Shown piece after piece: positions 35,691 through 45,311 of a stretch of DNA of 61,215 nucleotides. Source of the stretch: Candidatus Howiella intestinavium (GTDB lineage: Bacteria > Bacillota > Clostridia > Oscillospirales > Acutalibacteraceae); the NCBI GenBank assembly GCA_904420585.1, contig CAJFVX010000002.1, forward strand, positions 1 to 61,215, in the 5' to 3' direction. Below the pieces are notes generated by a model. The model was not told where the DNA came from. It worked only from the letters and a program-made list of their open reading frames with translations, and did not search any database. Each line of letters begins with the position of its first letter. Within the stretch, counting starts at the first letter, position 1. Position numbers and translations under genes: made by a program.

Positions 35691-36743
35691 TTACAATGTC
35701 TCGATTTCCTTTAACAGCTCTTCCAGGAGCTTTTCCTCCGGCACCTTCCGGGGCTTTTCCCCCTTGCGGAAGACAAGGCCGCAGCCGTCCCCCCCGGCGA
35801 TGCCCACGTCGGCCTCCCGGGCCTCCCCCGGCCCGTTGACCACACAGCCCATCACCGCCACGGTTATGGGCTTTTTACAGTCCTGTAAGGCCTCTTCCAC
35901 CCGCCCGGCCAGGCCGATGAGGTCGATGCGGGTGCGGCCGCAGGTGGGACAGGATACGATGCGGGGCCCGTCCTGCCGGAGGCCTGCCGCCCGCAGCAGG
36001 TCGATACCGGCCCGCACCTCCTTGACCGGGTCGTCGGTCAGGGACACCCGGATGGTGTCCCCGATGCCGGCAAGCAGCAGCCCGCCGATGCCGGCGGCCG
36101 AGCGGATAAGTCCCATCCGTTCGGTGCCCGCCTCGGTCACCCCCACATGCAGGGGGTAGTCGGTGCGTTCGGCCGCCAGGGCGTAGGCCGCGTACATGGT
36201 GGGCACGTGGGAGGACTTCATGGACAAAACGATGTCGGTAAAATCAAACCGTTCCAGCAAGGAGGCGTGGTAAAGGGCGCTGTCCACCAGGGCTTCGGGG
36301 GTGGGGGCGCCGTACTTTTTAAGGATTTCCTTTTCCAGCGACCCGGCGTTTACCCCGATGCGGATGGGGATGCCCTTCTGCCGGCAGACGTCGGCCACCT
36401 GCTTGACGCGGCCTTCATCCCCGATGTTGCCGGGGTTGATGCGGATTTTATCCACCCCGGCGGCGGCGGCCTCCAGGGCCAGCCGGTAGTCGAAATGGAT
36501 GTCGGCCACAATGGGGACGTCCACGGCCTCCTTGAGCTTTTCAATCAGGGGCACCGCCTCCCGGTTGGGTATGGCCGCCCGGATAAGCTGGCAGCCGGCG
36601 GCGGCCAGTTCCTTGGCCTGGGCCACGCTGCCGGCGAAGTCTTCGGCGGGGCGGTTGAGCATGGACTGCACGGTAACCGGTGCGCCGCCCCCGATGGGCA
36701 GCCCGCCCGCTAAAACCTGTTTGGTATTTTTCCGTCCCGTCAT
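35691..36743 (-). CDS. ispG: 4-hydroxy-3-methylbut-2-enyl diphosphate synthase
   Basis: This 350-residue MEP-pathway enzyme makes HMBPP from methylerythritol cyclodiphosphate. It has a TIM-barrel N-terminal part and a C-terminal [4Fe-4S] domain with cysteines in SCPTCGRT and the hallmark GCVVNGPGEA. It belongs to the same leftward operon as dxr and uppS, so three isoprenoid genes are together. The gap to rseP is 17 bases, and AGGGGAGG precedes the start. In Bacillus the corresponding slot between rasP and polC is occupied by proS. Confidence 0.96.
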   Translation of the reverse strand: MTGRKNTKQVLAGGLPIGGGAPVTVQSMLNRPAEDFAGSVAQAKELAAAGCQLIRAAIPNREAVPLIEKLKEAVDVPIVADIHFDYRLALEAAAAGVDKIRINPGNIGDEGRVKQVADVCRQKGIPIRIGVNAGSLEKEILKKYGAPTPEALVDSALYHASLLERFDFTDIVLSMKSSHVPTMYAAYALAAERTDYPLHVGVTEAGTERMGLIRSAAGIGGLLLAGIGDTIRVSLTDDPVKEVRAGIDLLRAAGLRQDGPRIVSCPTCGRTRIDLIGLAGRVEEALQDCKKPITVAVMGCVVNGPGEAREADVGIAGGDGCGLVFRKGEKPRKVPEEKLLEELLKEIETL

Positions 36744-36760
36744 ATTGTTCCTCCCCTATG

Positions 36761-37771
36761 TCATCCCGTAATAAGCTGGTATACATCCTTAAAGCATATG
36801 AGCACCATGAGGGCCATAAGCAGCATAAATCCGACGGCGTGCACCCAGCCCTCGTACTTCTGGGGCACCGGCTTGCGGCGTATCATCTCAATGACGATAA
36901 ACAGCAGCCGGCCGCCGTCCAGCGCCGGCAGGGGCAGCAGGTTGAATATCCCTAGGTTGATGGTGATGAGGGCCACCATGGGCAGCAGGTTGGTAAAGCC
37001 CGATTTCACAGCCTCTCCTAAAGCGGCCGTGACGCCCACCGGGCCGGATACCTGGCTGATGCCGAATTTGCCGGTTATCAAATCCACCAGCGACCACCAG
37101 ACGATGCGGCCGTAGGATACCGTATTCCAAAAGGCCTGGGAGATAAATGTCCAGAGATTTTTCTCCTGCCCTTCCACATAAAAATCCACCGAGACCATGG
37201 TCATGCCCTCCACCTCCTCGGTGGCGAAGGTCACGTCCTGTAATTCTACCTTTTCCCCGTCCCGCTTGACCACCAAATCCACCTTGCCGTCGGCCGGGAT
37301 ATTGGAAAAGGTATAGCTCAAATCATAGGTGGTGAAAATCCGCCGGCCGTTGACCTTGATAAATTCGTCTCCCACCTGCAGGCCGCTCTGCTCACTGACC
37401 GCATTCTCCTGGAACACGGCCACCTTGGGCAGGGCAAACTGCTCCTGGGGGATGAGGATGAGCATCATGACAATAAAGCCGAAGAGGATATTAAAAATCG
37501 CGCCGGCCGCCGTGATGACAAACCGCCGCCAGGGCTTTTTGTTGCAGAAGGCCCGCTCGTCGCTGCTGGTCTCGTCCTCCCCCTCCATGGCGCAGAAGCC
37601 CCCCAGGGGCAGCAGACGCAGGGAATACCTCGTCTCCTTCTTCCCCCAGCGCAGGATGGTGGGGCCGAATCCGATGGCGAATTCGTTGACCCGCACGCCC
37701 ATGAGCTTGGCGGCCAGAAAATGCCCCAGCTCGTGGATAAATATCATGAAAAGGAACACCACGATGGCCAC
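36761..37771 (-). CDS. rseP: RIP site-2 metalloprotease RseP/RasP
   Basis: This intramembrane zinc protease cleaves anti-sigma factors and remnant signal peptides. The catalytic HELGH lies in the first helix, a PDZ domain follows in the middle, and the second active-site motif NLLPLPALDGG lies near the C-terminus. The start is uncertain. GTG 37771 gives 336 residues with HELGH only 12 residues in and no ribosome site. The frame is open 21 codons further (residues SIASIWSAVWPIL and others) to a TGA but contains no ATG, GTG or TTG. An ATG at 37835 with a GGG upstream is one base out of frame. The real N-terminus is probably longer than drawn. Confidence 0.9.
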   Translation of the reverse strand: MAIVVFLFMIFIHELGHFLAAKLMGVRVNEFAIGFGPTILRWGKKETRYSLRLLPLGGFCAMEGEDETSSDERAFCNKKPWRRFVITAAGAIFNILFGFIVMMLILIPQEQFALPKVAVFQENAVSEQSGLQVGDEFIKVNGRRIFTTYDLSYTFSNIPADGKVDLVVKRDGEKVELQDVTFATEEVEGMTMVSVDFYVEGQEKNLWTFISQAFWNTVSYGRIVWWSLVDLITGKFGISQVSGPVGVTAALGEAVKSGFTNLLPMVALITINLGIFNLLPLPALDGGRLLFIVIEMIRRKPVPQKYEGWVHAVGFMLLMALMVLICFKDVYQLITG

Positions 37772-37904
37772 CAGAATGGGCCATACCGCGCTCCAGATGG
37801 ATGCAATGGAAAGTACCTGCGGCGTTATAAGCCATCACCCGTTTCTATACTGTATTGCGCCCTTCCCCGCCGGACACCCGCTTTTCGCCGCAAAGCGTAT
37901 CCCC

Positions 37905-39050
<1,146 letters not shown>

Positions 39051-39072
39051 TTCTATTCACCCGCCTCGGATT

Positions 39073-39897
39073 TTATGGCTTGAGGATAAGGGTAAAATAC
39101 TGCAGCCCCACATACAGCAGGGGCGCCGTCACCACAAAGCTGTCGAACCGGTCCATGACCCCGCCATGGCCGGGCATCAGATTGCCGAAGTCCTTGAGCT
39201 TGCAGTCCCGCTTGATGTAGGAGGCCACCAAATCCCCCAGCATGCCCGCCAGGGACAGCAGGGGCGTCATGATGAGCACCGGCAGATAGGCAATGCTGCC
39301 GTCGTCCTTCAGGAAGAAGGCCTCATATCCCAGGCTGATGAGCACGGCCGCGATAAAGCTGACCACAATGCCCCCCACGGCCCCTTCCACCGTCTTCTTG
39401 GGGCTGATTTCGGGGGCCATTTTGTGTTTGCCCAGGAAGACGCCCACAAAGTAGGCCCCCGCGTCGGTAATCCAGGCCGCGTTGCAGGCCAGGGCAAAGT
39501 AAAACAGGCCGTTTTCCATATGCAGCAGGGTCGTCAGGGTATTGAAGGCGTAGGCCAACAGGGCCGTGAAGGCAAAGGCCATGGCCGCCTGGGCCGGCCG
39601 CACCTCTTTATGCCGGATGAGGGACAGGCAGAAAAGAACCATGCCGAAAAGCACGGTCACCGCCGTCATGTTCACGGGAATAATCCCCTGGAATACAAAG
39701 GGCGCGCCAATTGTATACAGGGAACAAACGGCCAGATGGGGACCCCAGGTCACATATCGGGTGACCCGCAGAATCTCCCACACCGCCAAGAGGTTCAGCA
39801 GGGTAATGCAGACGTCCACCAGGTAGGTGTCCCGCAGGAAAAGGACCACGGCCAAGATAGCCAGGCCCACTACCGCCGTCGCAATCCGTTTTTTCAT
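39073..39897 (-). CDS. cdsA: Phosphatidate cytidylyltransferase
   Basis: This 274-residue polytopic membrane enzyme makes CDP-diacylglycerol from phosphatidate and CTP. About eight hydrophobic segments are visible. The family signature near the C-terminus is KDFGNLMPGHGGVMDRFDS, preceded by SYIKR, with the Asp residues that bind metal. It lies between uppS and dxr, the standard Firmicutes arrangement. Confidence 0.95.
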   Translation of the reverse strand: MKKRIATAVVGLAILAVVLFLRDTYLVDVCITLLNLLAVWEILRVTRYVTWGPHLAVCSLYTIGAPFVFQGIIPVNMTAVTVLFGMVLFCLSLIRHKEVRPAQAAMAFAFTALLAYAFNTLTTLLHMENGLFYFALACNAAWITDAGAYFVGVFLGKHKMAPEISPKKTVEGAVGGIVVSFIAAVLISLGYEAFFLKDDGSIAYLPVLIMTPLLSLAGMLGDLVASYIKRDCKLKDFGNLMPGHGGVMDRFDSFVVTAPLLYVGLQYFTLILKP

Positions 39898-39979
39898 AAA
39901 ACCATCCTTTACGCCGCCGCAACCGGGCGTATGTTGCTTTTAGTATGGGAAGAAAAATTCCAGAACATGCAGCATGCGC

Positions 39980-40705
39980 TCATACGCCGCCGAACCGGCG
40001 GCTGCGGCCGTTATAGGCTTCGATGGCCTGCATGAGATGTTTCGGTTTAAAGTCCGGCCAGAGGATATCCGAAAACCAGAATTCCGCGTAGGCCGCCTGC
40101 CAGATAAGATAATTGGACAGGCGGTATTCCCCGCTGGGGCGGATAATCAAATCCGGGTCGGGCTGGCCGGCCGTGTACAGTTCCCGGGAGACGGCCTGCT
40201 CGTCGATGTCCGCCGGCTGCAGCTCCCCGGCCTCCACCTTGGCAGCCAGCCGCCGGACGGCCCGGACAATCTCGTCCCGCCCCCCGTAGTTCACGGCGAT
40301 GTTCAGATGCATACCGGTGGCCGACGCCGACAGCTCCTCATCCTCCCGGATGAGTTCCTGCATATCCTCGGGCAGCACCGACAGATCGCCGATAAACTGC
40401 ACCTGGATGTTTTCCTCCTTGAAGTTCTTGGCGTCCTTCAGATAATCCCGCATCAGGTTCATGAGATTGTCGATTTCCTCTTTGGGGCGCTTCCAGTTCT
40501 CGGTGGAAAAGGCGTATACCGTCATATATTTCACGCCGATTTGGTTGGCGTAATGGGCGATATCCTGAAAGGTCTTTGCGCCGGCCCTGTGGCCGGCCGA
40601 CCGGGGGAGAAAACGGCGCTTGGCCCAGCGGCCGTTGCCGTCCATGATGATGGCGATGTGCCGGGGCAGCCGCAGTTTTTCCTCATTTTTGCCAAAATTC
40701 GGCAT
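39980..40705 (-). CDS. uppS: Isoprenyl transferase (undecaprenyl diphosphate synthase)
   Basis: This 241-residue cis-prenyltransferase makes the C55 lipid carrier used for peptidoglycan and surface glycans. It has the catalytic IMDGNGRWAKRR with the Asp, GHRAGAKT, YAFSTENWKRP, and the C-terminal RPSGEYRLSNYLIWQ region. It supplies the lipid carrier used by the sugar transferase at 28300-29667. A terminator-like hairpin lies between frr and this gene, so its expression relative to pyrH-frr may be modulated. GGAAAG precedes the ATG. Confidence 0.96.
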   Translation of the reverse strand: MPNFGKNEEKLRLPRHIAIIMDGNGRWAKRRFLPRSAGHRAGAKTFQDIAHYANQIGVKYMTVYAFSTENWKRPKEEIDNLMNLMRDYLKDAKNFKEENIQVQFIGDLSVLPEDMQELIREDEELSASATGMHLNIAVNYGGRDEIVRAVRRLAAKVEAGELQPADIDEQAVSRELYTAGQPDPDLIIRPSGEYRLSNYLIWQAAYAEFWFSDILWPDFKPKHLMQAIEAYNGRSRRFGGV

Positions 40706-40740
40706 CGTATCACACTTTCCGGTGAAATCTTACAAAACGC

Positions 40741-40798
40741 AAAAACCCGCCGGGGCATGGAAAGGGCAGGTCAGCCGCTTTCCATGCCGCCCTGCGGG
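40741..40798 (-). terminator. Terminator or attenuator between frr and uppS
   Basis: On the minus strand a stem formed by 40778-40788 with 40754-40764, and an outer GCGGG/CCCGC pair, are followed by TTTTT at 40745-40741. It lies within the 110-base frr-uppS gap. Confidence 0.75.
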
Positions 40799-40815
40799 CC
40801 GGGAACCGCCGTTTT

Positions 40816-41370
40816 TTAGATCTCCATGATCTCCTTTTCCTTGGCGGCGGTCAGGGTATCGATTTCCTTGCAGTACTTGTCGGTCAGGTTCTGCACATCC
40901 TTCTCGGAGGCGGCCAGATCGTCCTCGGTGATCTCCCCGTCCTTCTTCATGGCCTTAAACTTCTCAATGGCGTCCCGCCGGATAGAGCGGACGGCCACCT
41001 TGCCCTCTTCGGCCATTTTGTGTATATCCTTCACCAAATCTTTCCGGCGCTCCTCGGTCAGGGGCGGGAAGACAAGGCGGATGAGCCGGCCGTCGTTCTG
41101 GGGGTTGATGCCGATGTCGGCCGTCTGGATGGCCTTCTCAATCTCCTTGAGGGTGGAAGCATCCCAGGGCTGGATTTGCAGCATACGGGCCTCGGGCACC
41201 GATATGGCCGCCATCTGGTTGATGGGGGTGGGCACGCCGTAGTAATCCACCACGATCTTATCCAGAATGGAAGGATTGGCGCGGCCGGCGCGGACGGAGC
41301 CGAACTCCCGGTCCAGGGCCTCCAGGGATTTTTCCATGCGTTCTTCGGTCTTTTTCAGCAGCTGATCCAT
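40816..41370 (-). CDS. frr: Ribosome recycling factor
   Basis: This 184-residue factor splits the post-termination ribosome together with EF-G. The whole protein matches the family, including the conserved SVRAGRANPSILDKI and the hinge to the second domain (PPLTEERRKDL). GGAGGC precedes the ATG at 41370. It lies 51 bases downstream of pyrH, the usual order, and ends just before a terminator hairpin. Confidence 0.97.
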   Translation of the reverse strand: MDQLLKKTEERMEKSLEALDREFGSVRAGRANPSILDKIVVDYYGVPTPINQMAAISVPEARMLQIQPWDASTLKEIEKAIQTADIGINPQNDGRLIRLVFPPLTEERRKDLVKDIHKMAEEGKVAVRSIRRDAIEKFKAMKKDGEITEDDLAASEKDVQNLTDKYCKEIDTLTAAKEKEIMEI

Positions 41371-41421
41371 GCGTATTGCCTCCTTATAATCATAGCCCCG
41401 GGGGAGCCGTATTTATGCATT

Positions 41422-42126
41422 TTATTTTACGATGGTGCCCGCCTGTTCGCCGGCGGCCGCCCGGACGATGTTGTCCGGGTCGTTTAAATTGAAGACCAGG
41501 ATGGGAATATTGTTGTCCATGCACAGGGATGCGGCTGTGCTGTCCATGACCTGCAGGCCGTTGTTGAGCACATCCAGGTAGGAAAGGGAGTCGAACTTCC
41601 TGGCGTCGGGATTCTTCTTGGGGTCGCTGTCGTACACGCCGTCCACATTGGTGGCCTTGAAGATAATGTCGGCGTCGATTTCGGCCGCCCGCAGGGCCGC
41701 CGCCGTGTCGGTGGAGAAGAAGGGGTTGCCGGTGCCGCAGCCGAAGACCACTACCCGACCCTTTTCCATGTGCCGGACGGCCCGGTTGCGGATATAGGGC
41801 TCGGCGATTTCCTGCATGGCGATGCCGGTCTGCACCCGGACGGGGACGCCCAGCTGCTCCAGCCCGTCGCCCAGGGCCAGGGCGTTGATGACGGTGGCCA
41901 GCATGCCCATATGGTCGGCCCGGGTGCGGTCCATCTTGCCGCTGGAACGGCCCCGCCAGAAGTTGCCGCCCCCTACTACAATACCGATTTCCACGCCCAT
42001 GTCGGCGCACTTCTTGACGCTTTCGCAGATGCGCAGCACCGTATCAAAATCCAGGCCGAACTTCTGCTCGCCGGCCAAAGCCTCTCCGCTGATTTTCAGA
42101 AGGATACGCTTGTAAACAGGCTCCAT
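41422..42126 (-). CDS. pyrH: UMP kinase
   Basis: This 234-residue kinase of the amino-acid kinase fold phosphorylates UMP to UDP; bacterial PyrH is hexameric and regulated by GTP and UTP. It has [12 protein letters not shown] at the N-terminus, GGGNFWRG, and [12 protein letters not shown] near the C-terminus. The ATG at 42126 has GGGAGGTG upstream; the longer frame to 42222 is not supported. It is the first gene of its transcript, driven by the promoter at 42252-42280. The usual upstream genes rpsB-tsf are missing, replaced by a divergent GH3 gene. Confidence 0.96.
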   Translation of the reverse strand: MEPVYKRILLKISGEALAGEQKFGLDFDTVLRICESVKKCADMGVEIGIVVGGGNFWRGRSSGKMDRTRADHMGMLATVINALALGDGLEQLGVPVRVQTGIAMQEIAEPYIRNRAVRHMEKGRVVVFGCGTGNPFFSTDTAAALRAAEIDADIIFKATNVDGVYDSDPKKNPDARKFDSLSYLDVLNNGLQVMDSTAASLCMDNNIPILVFNLNDPDNIVRAAAGEQAGTIVK

Positions 42127-42251
42127 TGCCTGCACCTCCCACAAACATTCTGCCCCGCACACAAGAAAAACGCCCATAGCCGGGAAGAAAACAGCCAATC
42201 GGCGGCTACGAGCCCCATACATTCCAAAGGCGGAACCAGGATTTGTCTATT

Positions 42252-42280
42252 ATTTTACATGAAGACGGCTATAAAGTCAA
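42252..42280 (-). promoter_or_regulatory. Promoter of pyrH-frr
   Basis: On the minus strand TTGACT (42280-42275), a 17-base spacer and TAAAAT (42257-42252) give a strong promoter about 120 bases upstream of pyrH, so the leader is fairly long. Confidence 0.78.
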
Positions 42281-42330
42281 TTGCAAAGCGGGTAAAACTA
42301 CCCAAATCTCCCGGCGTCGGCAGGTAAAGC

Positions 42331-42358
42331 TTGACCACCCGCGTTTTCTGCATAAAAT
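42331..42358 (+). promoter_or_regulatory. Promoter of the GH3 gene
   Basis: TTGACC (42331-42336), a 16-base spacer and TAAAAT (42353-42358) lie about 40 bases before the start codon. Confidence 0.7.
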
Positions 42359-42398
42359 AAGAGATAGCCTATATTTACCAAAACAGGGGAGGGAAACT

Positions 42399-43739
42399 AT
42401 GCAGCCACAGGATTTCAAAGGACGCGCCCGGAAAGGGCATTTGCTTTTGACAGGCGCCCTTCTGTTTATCCTGGCCGCCCTGGTCCTGGCAGCCTCCCTT
42501 TTTCTGGGCCGGCAGCCGATGAATGGGACGGGCGCGGCCTTTGCCCAATCGGCGGCAGCTTCTCCAGACGCCGAAACATCCTGCCCTGGGGCGGGGATAT
42601 CCTCTGTTTTGGAAAACGCCCCCCAGCTGCAGGACCAGGAAACGGGTATCGGAAGCAACCCGGAGGCAGACGTTTCTACGGCCTCTTCCGCCCTTATTGC
42701 ATCCGAAACCGATGCGGCCTCTTCCCCCGCCCCGGCCAGCCGGGCGGAAGCCCTGCTCGCCGGCATGACCTTAGAGGAAAAGGTGGGCCAGATGTTCATC
42801 GCCCGGTGCCCGGAAACCGACGCCGCAGGCAAGGCGGCGTCCTATCATCTGGGCGGTTACATCCTCTTTGCCCGGGATTTTGCCGGCAAGACAAGGGAGC
42901 AGGCGGCAGCCGACATTCAAAGCTGTCAGGACGCCGCCGGAATCCCCCTGTTCATCGGGGTGGATGAGGAGGGCGGCACGGTCAACCGGGTCAGCCTCTA
43001 CCCCGCCTTCCGGGACACGCCCTTCCGGTCGCCGCAGGACCTCTACCAGGCCGGGGGATGGGACGCCATCCGCAGGGATACCCTGGAAAAATACCGGCTG
43101 CTGCAAAGCCTTGGCATCAACCTGAATTTTGCCCCGGTCTGCGACGTCTCCACCGACCCGGCCGACTTTATCTACCCCCGGGCCTTCGGCCAGGATGCCG
43201 CCGGGACGGCACAGTATGTGCAGACGGTTATAGAGGTTATGGAATCCCAGCACATGGGCAGCGTGCTCAAGCACTTTCCCGGCTACGGCGGCAATGCCGA
43301 CACCCACACCGGCATGGTTTACGACGACCGCCCCTTTGAAACCTTTGTCTCCGGGGATTTCCTCCCCTTTTCCGCCGGCATCAAAGCGGGAGCGGATATG
43401 GTGCTGGTGGCCCACAATATCGTAAACTGCATGGACAGCCGGTATCCCGCCTCCCTTTCCCCCCGGGTGCACCAAATCCTGCGGGAGGATTTGGGCTTTG
43501 ACGGTGTGATTGTGACCGACGACCTGTACATGGACGGCGTGCGGGATTTTGCCGGCGACGAGCAGGCGGCAGTGCTGGCCGTACAGGCTGGCAACGACCT
43601 GCTTTGCTGCACGGATTTTGAAACCCAGATTCCCGCCGTCCTGGCCGCTGTGGAGGACGGGACTATTCCCGAATCCCGCATCGACCAATCCGTCCTGCGG
43701 ATTTTGAAAATGAAAATTTCCCTGGGGCTGCTGGAATGA
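42399..43739 (+). CDS. GH3 beta-N-acetylhexosaminidase (NagZ-like), membrane-anchored
   Basis: This 446-residue glycoside hydrolase of family 3 probably removes N-acetylglucosamine from muropeptides or other GlcNAc glycans. One hydrophobic helix at about residues 16-37 anchors it or acts as a signal peptide, followed by a low-complexity S/A/P-rich spacer to about residue 125. The catalytic domain contains GGYILFARDF, the NagZ-type KHFPGYGGNADTHTG loop with its His/Asp pair, and VTDDLYMDGV with the Asp nucleophile. The C-terminal GH3 domain of larger enzymes is absent, as usual for NagZ. The ATG at 42399 has AGGGGAGGG upstream. The export signal places it outside the cell. Confidence 0.92.
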   Translation: MQPQDFKGRARKGHLLLTGALLFILAALVLAASLFLGRQPMNGTGAAFAQSAAASPDAETSCPGAGISSVLENAPQLQDQETGIGSNPEADVSTASSALIASETDAASSPAPASRAEALLAGMTLEEKVGQMFIARCPETDAAGKAASYHLGGYILFARDFAGKTREQAAADIQSCQDAAGIPLFIGVDEEGGTVNRVSLYPAFRDTPFRSPQDLYQAGGWDAIRRDTLEKYRLLQSLGINLNFAPVCDVSTDPADFIYPRAFGQDAAGTAQYVQTVIEVMESQHMGSVLKHFPGYGGNADTHTGMVYDDRPFETFVSGDFLPFSAGIKAGADMVLVAHNIVNCMDSRYPASLSPRVHQILREDLGFDGVIVTDDLYMDGVRDFAGDEQAAVLAVQAGNDLLCCTDFETQIPAVLAAVEDGTIPESRIDQSVLRILKMKISLGLLE

Positions 43740-43818
43740 GGCGGCCTTATCCGGCATCCGTCATAAGGCACAAGGCCCCCGGCCGCCGAAGGGCAGCCGT
43801 CCAAAAACCCAGTGCGAG

Positions 43819-43873
43819 CCATTTGCATCACAAAAACCGACGCACATGTCGCCGGTTTCTGCGATGCAAATGG
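43819..43873. other. 55-nt interrupted palindrome, unexplained
   Basis: An 11-bp outer stem (43819-43829 with 43863-43873, perfect) and a 6-bp inner stem (43834-43839 with 43853-43858) are separated by a 4x4 internal loop. It lies between the GH3 stop and that gene's terminator. It is not itself a good terminator because only four T follow. It could be an RNA element, a protein-binding palindrome or a repeated chromosomal element. Confidence 0.6.
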
Positions 43874-43901
43874 TTTTCATGGTTTCTTCGGCAAACTCAA
43901 A

Positions 43902-43938
43902 CGGGGAAGGTGCGCCCTTCCCCGTTTGTTTTTTTCTT
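43902..43938 (+). terminator. Terminator after the GH3 gene
   Basis: A compact stem of about 9 bp (43902-43923) with a short loop is followed by GTTTGTTTTTTTC, a strong T-run. It touches the stop of the convergent gene. Confidence 0.88.
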
Positions 43939-44705
43939 TATGCCTTTTGGAGCAGGCCGGCCTGCAGCTTTTTGTTGCCCTTGATGCAGTGGAGCATGGC
44001 CCGGCCGTTCTGCCGCAGATAGGGGCACTTCTCCATATAGTCCTTTAAGGAATCAAATTTTTCCACATCCCCGCCGAAGGCGTTGCCCAGGATGGTGTAG
44101 GTCACCGTGCTGGAGACGTTGGCGTCCCCCTCGGCGTACATTTCATTGAGCAAATCCAAAAGCTTTTCCAGCTGCTTCTTGTTGGCCTTGGGGTCGGCGC
44201 ACAGCTCCTTCAGCTTGACGGCGGCGGTCCGGGCGAAGAAGTCCTGATACAAAAATTCCCCGTACTTGGCCATGTGCTCCCGGTAATCGTCCTTATACTG
44301 AGGGAATATGGCCAGGAACCGCTGGGCCAGGGCCTCCACATTGGGGGTGGTGCCCGAGGCGGCCTTGGAGGGCAGGGCCACGTCCTTCAGGTTGGACACC
44401 TGCTTTTTCATGCCGAAAATCTCCCGCAGGCTGTCGGCAAAATCCTCCGCCACGGCCTTGGCGTCCCGCAGGGTATGGGTCTCGTCGAAAAGCCAGGCCG
44501 AAGCCTCCTGGAACTGGACCTCCTTCCCTTCCTCCACATCAGCGGTCAGCAGGCGGAAAAGCTTTTTCTTTTCGTCATAGCTGACCTGCACCGCTTTTTT
44601 GTCGTTGAGGAAGACCCCCGGCGCATCCGGGCTTTCCTCCAGCTTCTGGGCCTCAAAAACCGGTTCCAGGCCGGCTATAATCGTTTCATACGCCTTTTGA
44701 TCCAT
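43938..44705 (-). CDS. Conserved-looking hypothetical protein
   Basis: This soluble protein of about 255 residues was not recognised. It is rich in Lys, Glu and Ala and looks mostly alpha-helical, with no membrane segment, signal peptide or cysteine motif. An N-terminal region (about 1-100) contains several short beta-like stretches; a helical domain (about 120-255) includes AKYGEFLYQDFFARTA and KLLDLLNEMY. The ATG at 44705 is chosen because AGGA lies about 9 bases upstream and the promoter -10 box is at 44757-44762. Two earlier in-frame Met codons exist nearby. Codon use matches the neighbours, so it looks like a resident gene. Confidence 0.75.
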   Translation of the reverse strand: MDQKAYETIIAGLEPVFEAQKLEESPDAPGVFLNDKKAVQVSYDEKKKLFRLLTADVEEGKEVQFQEASAWLFDETHTLRDAKAVAEDFADSLREIFGMKKQVSNLKDVALPSKAASGTTPNVEALAQRFLAIFPQYKDDYREHMAKYGEFLYQDFFARTAAVKLKELCADPKANKKQLEKLLDLLNEMYAEGDANVSSTVTYTILGNAFGGDVEKFDSLKDYMEKCPYLRQNGRAMLHCIKGNKKLQAGLLQKA

Positions 44706-44756
44706 GCCATCACGTCCTGTATCATAAATTTCCCATTCCATATTATATACGGATGT

Positions 44757-44785
44757 ATTATAGCATCTTCCCGCCCATTTGTCAT
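44757..44785 (-). promoter_or_regulatory. Promoter of the hypothetical gene at 43938-44705
   Basis: On the minus strand ATGACA (44785-44780), a 17-base spacer and TATAAT (44762-44757). The downstream bases AATACATCCGTAT are shared with the promoter at 27647-27675. Confidence 0.78.
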
Positions 44786-44846
44786 CCATAAAAATGCATT
44801 TGGCCGGACAAATTCCCCCATGCCCGTTCCCTTCCCGGCCGGAATG

Positions 44847-44855
44847 TGCTACAAT
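44847..44855 (+). promoter_or_regulatory. Extended -10 promoter of cdd-rsmA
   Basis: TGC directly precedes TACAAT (44850-44855), an extended -10 element. No good -35 box is visible. Confidence 0.55.
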
Positions 44856-44913
44856 AGGATTAAAATTGTACCCATGCGGCAACCGGCCGCATAAGGAAAG
44901 GAGCCCACAGAGG

Positions 44914-45291
44914 ATGACAGAAGCCTTGGAAGCCCTTGTGGCAGCGGCTGCCGCCGCCCGGGAAAACGCCTACGCCCCCTATTCCGGATATGCGGTGGGG
45001 GCGGCCCTGCGCAGCAGGGACGGCCGGGTTTTCACCGGCGCCAACGTGGAGAATGCCTCCTACCCCGCCGGCATCTGCGCCGAACGGGCGGCCCTGGCCG
45101 CCGCCGTGGCCGCCGGCGCCCGGCAGTTTGACGCCATCGCCCTTTACGCCGCCGGGAAGGCCACCCCCTGCGGCATCTGCCGGCAGGCCCTGGCCGAATT
45201 CGGGGATATGGAGGTCGTCTGCGCCGGGCCGGACGCGGCTCTCAGAAGCTTCCGCCTGTCCGACCTGCTGCCGGAGGCCTTTTCTTTATAA
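44914..45291 (+). CDS. cdd: Cytidine deaminase
   Basis: This 125-residue tetrameric-type cytidine deaminase converts cytidine and deoxycytidine to uridine and deoxyuridine for pyrimidine salvage. The zinc site is complete: CAERAA with the catalytic Glu, and PCGICRQ with two Cys. Also present is the substrate loop GANVENASYPAGIC. The start at 44914 follows AAGGAAAGGAG; the open frame extends to 44779 but passes through the promoter. It begins an operon with rsmA. Confidence 0.95.
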   Translation: MTEALEALVAAAAAARENAYAPYSGYAVGAALRSRDGRVFTGANVENASYPAGICAERAALAAAVAAGARQFDAIALYAAGKATPCGICRQALAEFGDMEVVCAGPDAALRSFRLSDLLPEAFSL

Positions 45292-45311
45292 ACTATCCGT
45301 GGGAGGCATAT

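Noticed and set aside
37491..37838. 115-codon minus-strand frame starting with an ATG and weak ribosome site over the rseP 5' end
   Set aside because: Its protein is not membrane-like and runs out of frame with HELGH. It is considered only as evidence for a displaced rseP start.
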